DNA of 64,000 bases, taken from the NCBI GenBank assembly GCA_934045075.1, contig OW203738.1, positions 4,765,487 through 4,829,486 on the forward strand, in the 5' to 3' direction. This DNA comes from Yponomeuta sedellus. Its lineage: Eukaryota > Arthropoda > Insecta > Lepidoptera > Yponomeutidae. Made by a program: the position numbers and the translations under genes. Shown piece after piece: positions 1 through 9,700 of the stretch; positions within the stretch are counted from its first letter, which is position 1, and every line of letters starts with the position of its first letter. Under the pieces are notes generated by a model, which was not told where the DNA came from, searched no databases, and worked only from the letters and a program-made list of their open reading frames with translations.

Positions 1-86
1 AGGTATAAAGGTAAGTTGGTACTATTATTTCATGAAAAAGCGACATTTTCGGAACATTATTTATTATAATACCTTAAATTTAATTA

Positions 87-3000
87 CTAAGCAGTCCATT
101 TCAAGCAACGCGTATCCAAATGGGTGCCAAGGCACTTTACGCTACAATATCTCGCCCCGCACGGAACACAGGTGTAGTTTGATGGGAAACCGCATATAGC
201 GCAGAAATGGCGTTCGGGGAAACTGCGAAATAAAGGGGTTAATTGAGTTTCAGTTAAATGTTTCTAAATTATCGAGAAGTAGAGTGATGCGAGATTAGCA
301 TAGAATTTTATTCTCTAAAGACGCTGCTTTAGAGAATAACATTCCTGTTCGTGTTTTTCATTAAACATAACACTCAAAACATACACAAACAAAACAATCT
401 GATTATTTTCATAGTGTGCAAGCAAGAGCCACCTTTTAAAGTAGTTAGTTGGTTTTAGTTTTATTCTTGCTTTATCGCGAAAAACAAGCTCAAAAACACG
501 GATCAAAAACCGCGCATATCAAATGAAATGAAATAGTTTATGAAATGTCGTACAGTTGGTGGTCAGTACAATAAATAGCGGTCTAGACATTTCATCCGTC
601 CAGGAATGCAAAAATTATGTCTAGAAGTAATGTTTTACGTATAAAATAATCTAATTTCCTACTTATTTACATAACATATAATTTTTTTTTTACAAAGTTA
701 TTACGTGATGCTCTTTAGTCGAATATAGATAGATAGATAGATAGAGAACACTTTATTACACAACAAGAAAAATATTACAACCATGATTCTTAAATCTAAG
801 TAATGTTATAATTTCTGTAACATGTCTGAAGCTAAGAAGAAAGTTGTGGATTGGCTGAGTACGCTAGATTACACAGAAACAGAAAAACTATTAAAAATAT
901 GCAAGTAAATAAATATACACACAAAATATAACAAGACTTCCACAGTCATGCAAGAGGTCCCGAACAAACACTCATACACATACACGCTGACACACACAAA
1001 CACACATACACACCCTCATACACACACACACACACCCTGACACACATACACTAAACTCATTTTACAAAATACAATTTAAATTTAGAGAGCTAATTTTTAT
1101 TTTATTTTTTTACTATTTTTAAATCGAATCAAATTTAATATAATCCTAAATATTAACGCAAGTATGCATGTTTTTGTACTGAAACTACAAAAAAAAAAAC
1201 ATGTATCTAAAATCCATAGTTTAAACGTACAATTTTATTTCTATTTCTATTGTCACTGAAATCTAGTATGGACATTTACCTATTTGTTTAAAGCAAATTA
1301 GTCACTAAATTAAATTAAATCTGTAATAATAACTTAAATGAATTGTTAAACTATAATTATACAATATCTACACGAAGCCAATAAAGTGTAACACAAGCGC
1401 AGGCATGCATTATATATATACCAAAGCTGTCCGCGACACAGGCTCGGCCTAGTGCGGCAGCAAAAGTTGGTCCATAATAACACTTCTGTCCGCATGCCTA
1501 CGATTAACTGTGCGGTGGTGACTCGCTTGCTCGATCGGTGCAATGTGTAATCTACCCGCCACCCGCGACACAGGCTGCGCCTAGTGTGGGAGGCGCAATG
1601 ATCCAATGTCTTGTCAAAATCCTTTTCTTATAATAAACGAATTTTTATTTTATTTATTTTTATTATTTACTGTATATTTATTTAGCGGATTGGCGATTTC
1701 AAGCGCTTAGCCGGTGTACTTTTTTTTTGTATTGTGCCTTGTTTGCTTTTTCTTTTCCGTTGGATCCCATGTTTTGCATTATTTATTACCTATGTCTGCG
1801 TGGAGATAAATAAATGTATTTCTTCTTCTTCTATTTCCTATGTAATTTTAACTTGTTATTTCTTCAAACACAGCACATAAACAGAGCCCAATGTTAGGCC
1901 TCTTAGAACATAGGACTCTTTCGCGACAACCCATAGTGTCCTTTGTTAGCCTCGTCCAATGTTTCCGAAGCACCTCAATGTCATGGACCCACCGGGCCTG
2001 TACACAGCTTTGTTACATTAAAATAAATGTTAAATACGGCTAACTTAGATAGTTAGATAGTTAAACTTGAAATTTCCGCATTTAGCCTCAAGTTTGGCCA
2101 TAGTACGTAGCAACCACTCTGGTAAGTTAACACTTTAGACACTAGGGTTTCCTAGCGATGTTTTCCTTTACAGTTAGCGAATTGTATTCTTACTATAACT
2201 CCACAAATCTACGTAACAAAAGTCATTGGCACATGCCGGGATTTGAACCCACGATCTCCTGATTGAGAAGTCTGCATTCTACCGCTTCGCCAACACCGCC
2301 GTATGGTTGATTTAATGCCATGAGAATTACGATTTATGACTTTCTTCGAGATTACCAAGGCGATCACCCGATTCTTTGGTATCGCAACGGGTCTTAGAAA
2401 GCAGAGTTGTGGAGTGGAGTTTTGTGTTTTCTGAATGACTTTTATGTGTACAGTAAAGAGAAGTAGAAAAAATAATAAATAGACAAATAACTCTTAAACA
2501 ATTATGATACAACAAGTTAAACGAATATATTATTTTTAATGCACTAACCCATGCTAATGACAATTTTAAAAACCTATTTATTTATTATTACTTTATCTGT
2601 ACGTAATACAGAGAATATTGTAGAGGTTCGAAATTTCACTGATCCCGCTGAGTCGCCCCTTAGCTCAGTTGGAAAGAGCGCTGGCATGGATAGCCAGAGG
2701 TTGCGGGTTCGAATCCCGGCATGGGTGGAATTTTTAGCCTCTAAATAGGTTTTTAAAGTTAAACGAATCATAATAATGACTGAATCCACCTACTTGGATG
2801 GAGGTGCCTGGGCCGACATATAATTCGGAGGGTCGGGTCTGAAGCTGGCGTCCTCTTCCACTAACTGGGCGAAGGTCTTCCTAAACCTGAAATGAATAGA
2901 ACATTTAAATTTCCTTTATGTAGTCATAATTGACCCCACCCACTGCTGGGAAAGGGCCTGCCCTTTGGACTTCCATTCCTCGTCCTTGTCCAACTTGTAA

Positions 3001-4907
3001 CGGTGCCAACCTTTTACACCATTTTTATTTCATTTTCCATTTATCATTTTCAAATATTTAAATTACGTCACACATTTTTCGATTTCCCTCATTTTTCATC
3101 ACTGACAAATCTGACAATTTTACCTGCTTATTCGTTTTTATTCAGTATTTCTGTTTTATTATACTAATAATCTACAAATAAAACAACACCTGAAGTCGTT
3201 CCAGTTCTTATTATTTGTAAAGGAATACAACATTTCAAACTCTTATCACCCAGGTTAGTTTCCGAGATTTCTAGACATTGAGTGGTGGCCGAAGTAGGGC
3301 AAAGGATCGGTAGACAGACCTATGACAGGGAATAGGCTTATGCCCAGCAGTGGTCTCTATTCATGGGCTAGTGAGATAGTTGCGAGGAGTTATGCTTATT
3401 TTACTTCAATTTAAATTTATTATTATTTAGTTGTATTGGACTTTTTTTAAAACCTACATAGAGGCTAAAAATTCCACCCATGCCGGGATTCGAACCCGCG
3501 ACCTCTGGCTATCCGTGCCAGCGCTGTTTCCAACTGAGCCAATGGGCGACTCACCGGCATCAGTGAAATTTCGAACCTCTTTACCTCATTAGTCCCGGCA
3601 TGGGTGGAATTTTAGCCTCTAGATAGGTTTTTAAAATTGTCCTTACCACGGGTTAGTGCATTAAAAAAAAAGAATATAATGTCTTGTTCATTAAAGTGCA
3701 TTAAAGTGTGCATTAAAAAAATAATTAAATTAATTAGTGCATTAAAAAAAAAGAATATAATGGACTTGATCTGGAAATACATAACTAGTTTTAATCTATT
3801 TATATAGAATAAGTTAGCTGGAGTAAGTATATGAAGTAAGATATTAGTGAGGGTCAGTGAATAATTACATACAGTCAAAAATAATTACATAAAGTCAAGT
3901 CAACGTCAAAAGAAAACGAAATGTTTACTTAGGACCGTCAAAGCTGTTAGTTTCACAATTAATAGATTATGTGGAGAAGAAACTTACGAAGAAACTCCAC
4001 ATTTATTCTTTTCAAAACAGATTTTAACTTAATTAACAGAGTTTTCAACTTAAAGTTACATTTCATTAGACTGAATCGCCCCATTAACATTATTTTAAAA
4101 GTTATTCATTATTTTAACACCAGTCATCTTAGTTTTCCAAATAAAGCTTAATGTTATTATGCGCCTTTTTGCAGAGAGTACGCTTAAATAATTTTTTAAA
4201 CCATTTTCGGAGGTGAGTCTAATATATCTCGAAGAGTCTTATTGTAGAGCCGTATAAATGACGTGGAAATGACAATTTACATTGTTTATTCCATTGTTTT
4301 CGAAATTGAAATTTTTTTTCCTTACATACATTATATTTTCGTAAATGACAAATGTTGGCTGACTTAGATGACGGTGTTAAATTGATTCGCTAGTAGTAGC
4401 TAGTATGTAGCTTTTCGGTTGTGTGTAAGCAGGAACACAAAACGTCTCGGCCTTCGCTCTCGGTCTGAAGGGATCCTGGCCTTTGGCCTCTCTTCGGCGT
4501 TTCATTCCAGCTAAAGACCGCTACACTTGATTTGTGCAAATAGCTTCGATCTGTGTGGTTTTCCATGTTAGTGATGCCCTTGACAGGTTACCATAACATG
4601 TGATAGCCTAGTATGGGACCAGGATATTATTATGTGATTGTGTCGTGTGGAAGTTAAGGAAGTTAATTACCAACCTCATCTTGTAATACTCGGCACTTTT
4701 CGCCTTCTTCTTTCTCGTGGGTTTCTCATTGGAGTCGGCGAATTTGGGCACCTTCTTGGACATGACCAAGTCCGCGTGCGGATCTTCGTGGAAATTATCC
4801 TGCTCCAGTGCCTCCACAGCCTTCCTCGCTCTCCTCTTCCTCGCCGCGTCGTCTAAAACACGTCGCTTCTCGGCGTCCTTCACTCTGCCCGATTCTCGCG
4901 CCGACAT
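87..4907 (-). CDS. ZNHIT1: ZNHIT1 homologue, zinc-finger HIT subunit of the SWR1/SRCAP remodeller
   Basis: Three coding exons on the minus strand: 4675-4907, 2794-2886 and 87-222, all with GT..AG introns and matching phases, giving 153 aa (the human protein is 154). The N-terminal half is basic (KRRVLDDAARKRRARK), followed by the family signature ALEQDNFHEDPHADL. Exon 2 carries FRKTFAQLVEE and PPNYMSAQAPPS. Exon 3 encodes the whole zinc-HIT finger, with ligands C116, C119, C127, C130, C135, C139, H143 and C148, and ends CLKWTA. In the family this subunit helps SRCAP/SWR1 exchange H2A.Z into nucleosomes. The ATG at 4907 follows an acceptor-like TTTCAG, so a 5' UTR exon probably lies upstream. 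SINE-A sits 37 bp from the exon 2 donor and a SINE-B tail abuts the exon 1 donor. No coding damage is visible. Confidence 0.95.
717..830 (-). repeat. LINE 3'-end fragment with GATA microsatellite tail
   Basis: A short (GATA)n run is followed by AGAACACTTTATTACACAAC and a stretch shared with 46312-46400 and 60998-61070. On the minus strand this reads as a LINE 3' end whose tail is a simple repeat. It lies inside ZNHIT1 intron 2. About 130 bp further on, 960-1065 is a CA-rich low-complexity stretch. Confidence 0.6.
1505..1640 (+). repeat. Dispersed repeat ending in AATAAA-like tail
   Basis: The segment from GTGCGGTGGTGACTCGCTTG through the AT-rich end near 1640 recurs at 40704-40840 and, inverted, at 44095-44195. 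The tail TTATAATAAACG resembles a polyadenylation end, so it may be a LINE or processed-element 3' end. Family unknown. The rest of 830-2085 shows no gene. Confidence 0.5.
2085..2310 (-). repeat. SINE-D copy (tRNA-like), minus strand
   Basis: At 2237-2305 the minus strand reads as a tRNA-like head (CGGAGCGGTAGAA-like A box, GGGTTCAAATCC-like B box). The region 2095-2235 matches the body seen at 62890-63050. It lies in ZNHIT1 intron 2. A different, unclassified repeat precedes it at about 1870-2000. Confidence 0.55.
2540..2757 (+). repeat. SINE-A copy with an inverted tail fragment in front
   Basis: The plus-strand body at 2593-2757 carries the A box (TTAGCTCAGTTGG), the B box (GGGTTCGAATCCCGGC) and the diagnostic tail TTTTTAGCCTCTAAATAGG. 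At 2540-2580 the same tail (tagged GCACTAACCCATGCTAATGA) occurs in the opposite orientation, so the unit can fold on itself. It ends 37 bp before ZNHIT1 exon 2. Confidence 0.8.
3451..3661. repeat. SINE-A fold-back pair in ZNHIT1 intron 1
   Basis: A minus-strand SINE-A (3451-3577; inverted B box at about 3487, inverted A box at about 3530) is followed by the plus-strand tail of another copy (3592-3661). Just upstream, 2930-3370 contains LINE-tail-like text (CCCAGCAGTGG near 3340) and no gene. At 3660-3770 a short AT-rich motif (GCATTAAAAAAA) is duplicated. Confidence 0.75.
4536..4665 (+). repeat. SINE-B 3' fragment abutting ZNHIT1 exon 1
   Basis: TTACCATAAC, TAGTATGGGACCAG and GATTGTGTCGTGTGGAAGTTA match the 3' half of SINE-B at 7300-7375 and 52000-52020. 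It ends within about 10 bp of the exon 1 donor of ZNHIT1, so the start of that intron is SINE-derived. Confidence 0.65.
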
Positions 4908-5606
4908 TTTGATGCTTTGCTTATATCCTGAAACAGGGGAGGTTGAATCGTTTAGAAATTATTGACAAACGAACATTTTTAAAAACCTATTTAGAGGCTA
5001 AAAATTCCACCCATGCCGGGATTCGAACCCGCGACCTCTGGCTATCCGTCCCAGATCAGAGGTCGAGGGTTCGAATCCCGGCATGGGTGGATTTTTAGCC
5101 TCTAAATAGGTTTTTAAAATTGTCCTTAGCACGGGTTAGTGCATTAAAAATGATATAAACCAACATTTGGTTTGACAAATACGCTATCGTAACTTTAATG
5201 TAGCAATTTTGAGGTTTTGTTTATATCCTGAAACAGGCGAGGTTAAATCGTTTAGAAATTATTGACAAACGAACATTTGGTTTGACAAATACGCTATCAT
5301 AACTTGAATGTAGCCATTTTGATGTTTTGCTTAGATCCTGAAACAGGGGAGGTTGAATAGTTTACAAATTATTGATAAGCGAACATTTGGTTTGACAAAT
5401 ACGCTATTATAACTTGAATGTAGCCATTTTGATGTTTTGCTTATGTCCTGAAACAGGTGAGGTTAAATTGTTTAGAAATATAATTGACAAAGGAACATTT
5501 GGTTTGACAAATACGCTATCATAACTTGAATACAGCCATTTTGATGTTTTGCTTATATCCTGAAACAGGGGAGGTAGATAGTTTAGAAATAATTGATAAA
5601 CGAACA
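4905..5606. repeat. About 110-bp tandem array copying the ZNHIT1 start region
   Basis: The block CATTTTGATG.TTTGCTTATATCCTGAAACAGG plus its flank, which at 4905-4980 forms the ZNHIT1 start codon and upstream sequence, is repeated with start points near 5205, 5315, 5425 and 5537. A further remnant lies at 6052-6105. Units differ by scattered substitutions. The first and second units are separated by a SINE-A pair, and SINE-A copies bound the array on the right. Each unit keeps the acceptor-like TTTCAG and, except the 5205 copy, the CAT that reads ATG on the minus strand. Confidence 0.85.
4978..5150. repeat. Head-to-head SINE-A pair forming a near-perfect fold-back
   Basis: A minus-strand SINE-A tail and B box (4978-5041) meets a plus-strand copy (5057-5150) across about 16 bp. 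Both are truncated at the same point just before the B box, so the arms pair over roughly 60 bp with few mismatches. Confidence 0.85.
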
Positions 5607-6052
5607 TTTAAAAACCTATTTAGAGGCACGGATAGTCAGAGGTTGCGGGTTCGAATCCCGACATGGGTGAAATTTTTAGCCTCTAAATAGGTTTTTAAAT
5701 TTGTCCTTAGCACGGGTTAGTGCATTAAAAATAAAAATAGTATAATCATGTGGGTACAGCGATATCGTTCCGATGTAAAACCTAACTGCAAAGTAGGTAG
5801 TCGGGGCTGTAAGTGATGCAATTTGTTTAAGCCAGATGTCGCTGCCTGTACGTAATACAGAGAATAGTGTAAAGAGGTTCGAAATTTTACTGATGCCGGT
5901 GAGTCGCCCATTGGCTCAATTGGTAGAGCGCTGGCACGGATAGCCAGAGGTTGCGGGTTTGAATCCCGGCATGGGTGAAATTTTTAGCCTCTAAATAGGT
6001 TTTTAAATTTGTCCTTAGCACGGGTTAGTGCATTAAAAATAAAAATAGTATA
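5607..6052 (+). repeat. Two SINE-A copies, the second near full length
   Basis: The first (5607-5735) is 5'-truncated and preceded by a piece of inverted tail. The second (5736-6052) keeps a 5' segment (GTGGGTACAGCGATATCG, then GGGGCTGTAAGTGATGCA) found also in minus copies at 51340-51440 and 52620-52680, followed by the A box, the B box at 5957 and the tail. This suggests a full-length unit of about 300 bp. The span 6110-6750 has no gene; 6500-6620 is SINE-D-like. Confidence 0.75.
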
Positions 6053-6751
6053 AACGAACATTTGGTTTGACCAATACGCTATCCTAATTTGAATGTAATG
6101 CTAGGTATGTCCAAATATCAAAAGCAAGATTTCACTTTAAACTTTAGATTTTGAAGCTTATTTAGCTTCCGATATCACATTCCATTAATCCAACGTAATA
6201 AGTTTGTAGCTGAGGAAGTAATAAATAGCAAAATAGAAAGAAATAGACTTATTTAAATAATCGAACAATTCAGTGATATATGTGTATAACTGTTGTTACA
6301 ATGTTTCTTCTTCTTCCACTACAAATGTAATTCAGAGACCTCAGCAACTTTTCCATTTAACCTTTGATCTTTCACTTAAGAGTCACTGCAATAGACAAAG
6401 AAAGCTCAAAGGTCGGGCCACGTGGGGTGTTTTTTCCATTCCACTGACGGCTAAAGATAACTATAGCGGTTCGACATAGTATCATCGATGCGTAGTACCC
6501 TACGGAGGTAACAAAGCCGCAGGTTTCCTCACAATGTTTCCTTTTACCGTTAGCGTGGGTTAAGCCGATTAATCTGTCAGGATGGTATAGGCGCAGGGTA
6601 AGCCTACACCATCTAAAACAATGTCGCAGACTGCAGAGTCCGAGTCTTCACCCATCTAGTGAGTGAAGATGCCACTGGACGTTGTATAAACCATGTCATC
6701 GTAGGTGCAGAGTGCATTACCTACAGTGAACTTACCTAAAGCTAATGAGAA

Positions 6752-9700
6752 TTACAACCCCTTATCGTGCACCGGGATACTGAGCTGGTCCATCAAGTCG
6801 TCAACCCTGGCCTGGAGCGTCTCCACAATATCGGCGGAGATGAAAACGTGTGTCTCGTCTAAGTCTTGAAGTATGAACTTGCGGCCCAGTGCTAGCGTCT
6901 CGTCTAGATGCAAGAGGAACTGTTTCATCGCTGGATCACTGGAACAGAGAATAGTATCGTCTGAAGTGACAGTTGACGATTATTTTTTCTAACGGTAGAT
7001 CTCTCTTTAGGCTGCGAATGCAAAAGGGGTTTTGTTTTGTGCGAGTTTATACATTAACATTACAAGATAAGAATATTCTTTATTGTATACTCGAAAAAAA
7101 TATTTGTATTTATGTACTTATACAAGCTGATTTAAGCCATGTTCTTTATCCATGACGTCATGCGGATAGTAATGACTGCCTCGTTCGCCTAGCCGTTAAG
7201 GTGCTTTGCTTAGCTACCAAGGCAGAGATCGTGGGTTCGATTCCCACTGGGGGTTGCCGTACATTTGTACAAGTGGCCTCAGTCTGGGTGTTTTTTCATG
7301 TTTGTGACTTTACGTGGTTACCATACCACAGAGTATCCTAGTTTGGGACCAGCACAAGTGATAGTGTGGAAGTTATAATTATTATTATTATAGTAATAGT
7401 CGCGTCGTTAATACATTTAATTTCACACCTCATCCTTTAAAATTGGTCTAGCTTTTTGGCACTGTGCGGTCATAAAGAACCACACGTACGCACATACATA
7501 TGCACGAGAAACATTTAAAAGTTTACAACGTCAGACTAACTTTCTCACAAGAAATTGAATGAGAAATTCAGCGGACTCAATTAGTTGTCTGATTGGCATT
7601 TGTTAACAATAGATTAACAGGCTGTTCACGACTGCTGAGAATTGACAGCGGTTAACAAATAACATATGTTTTATGAATGAGAAATGGGGTGTTAGCTTAC
7701 CCACTAAAGTTCCAAGCCTTTCCAGCATGGAAATTTCCTTGATTTACAAAATTAAAGTCAATCCAATTCCTCGGAACTTATTGAAAAGTAAAATAACAAT
7801 ACACATAGGTATTTTACCTTTGAGTACCTTGGGTTTTACCCAAGCAGGATCTGGTTAAAGAAGTTATTTAAAGAAATATCAAAATTAACAATATCCTTGT
7901 TGACAAAATAAACATTTTCGTCTTTTACTAGGTATGCCAATTTAACGCAAAAGATGCCTCTTATAATATTAGAAAAAACAAAGGAAAAATGCAACAAACA
8001 GTTTACTTAAGTACTATTTTTGTATATTTGAAACTTTTAGTGGATATTGTTGCAATTTTTTTTCCTGGTATTTTCTAAAATTATGTCTTAATAGTGAAAT
8101 CTCTTGAATTAAATTGAAATGAGAATTTCACAGCAATATGTCGAAGAAACGCGGAGTCAGTGCTGAGGAAAAGAGGACGAGAATGCTGGAGATATTCCAC
8201 CAGAGCAAGGATTTTTTTCAACTGAAGGTAATTGTATACCCTTCTCTGACACACTGAGGAGACCGAAACTAATGAAAAGAGACAGTTTGATTTCCCCTTC
8301 AAGGGCTATCCGTAGCTAAAATGAATCAAAAATCGTAGGTTCTTTTATTTGTTGATTTTGTATAAAACACACGTCATAAATCTCAATATGTTTTGTTTCT
8401 GCTTCTTCGTGCTGTGACGAGTAATTAGATTTTTATTAATTCCCTTTGTATATGTGTCCTATGTGAATTATTTACTATTGTCTCTGTTTCTGGACCCGAT
8501 GACACAGCACCATCCTGTGCCTGTATGTAAATGTTGTGTTACTAATATTCACTTAAGATAAGATAAGAATATTCTTTATTGTACACTGGAAAAACAACAA
8601 ATACAAAACAATTGCAAATATACATAGTACAATTGGCGGCCTTATTGCTAAAAGCAATTTCTTCCAGACAACCTTACGATGGAAAGTTGCTGAAGGAAAT
8701 TAGAAAGACGGGTAGCCAGTGCAAATTTGAATATTGATAGGTATATACTTAAACTTAATAATAATACACTTACATACCGTTACTTATATAAACTTATAAT
8801 TTATTATAAACATACATATATATATCTTATAATAAAGTTCTACATAAGACAAGGAAAGTACTAACCTACACACAAGAGGACAATTTTTTTATGACTATAC
8901 TGATATTGTATAGAATCAGGCGTTACTTTGCGGAAATCCATAATAGCATTAAAAAGTTAAAAGTTAACTTTTTAATACTATACTGATAAATAAAGATCAC
9001 GAACTCTGCTTTTGAAGACAACTGGGGAAGGAGAGCGAGAGCGCCTAACATTAACATTGGCTTTGCGGACCACCGCAAGGGACCACCAGTGGTCCGCGGA
9101 CCACTGGTTAAGAACCACTGATCTGCACAAAGAATAAATAACGTTTTCATAACCAACACTTGTGAATATTTCAGGAGTTAGAGAAGATAGCACCTAAGGA
9201 GAAGGGTATAACAGTGCAGTCGGTCAAAGAAGTGGTGCAAGGCTTGGTCGATGACCACTTGGTGGACTCAGAAAAGATTGGCACCTCCATATACTTTTGG
9301 TCGTTCCCTAGGTGAGTAGCATTCAGAAAAATATTTCAATGTTAATAATTTACATTCTGTTTGTTGACTGTCAAGGGACAATGTTGCATCTACGTAATGA
9401 GATGATTTATACAGCATCCAGTAGTACCTTCACTCACACTAAATGGGTAGAAGGAGCGCTGCAGTGCATGGGACAGCTTTAAATATAGTAGGCTGGTCCA
9501 GTACCTATAACGGCTGTCAGCCACCCTAGCTCACAGGAAAAGCAAGTCAATACGTGCGGAATCAACAATGTTGTGTTAATGGGGAAATAGGCAACCAAAT
9601 ACAACCAACACATTGACCATCCTTTGTGAAATCATCTTAAATCTATTCTCCAATAGAGCTTCGATTCTATTCGTGCAATAGTACAATGACAGCTACAGTC

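Noticed and set aside
2645..2735. Possible functional tRNA genes in the many A/B-box sequences (2645, 5905, 39590, 42945, 46738, 59775, 62110)
   Set aside because: They lack a closing acceptor stem and carry long shared non-tRNA tails, so they are SINE heads.
7673..7760. Candidate first exon for GTF2H5 (minus-strand ATG with a GTAAGC donor at about 7700)
   Set aside because: The phase does not fit exon 2 and the encoded residues do not resemble the family, whereas 12491-12525 matches exactly.
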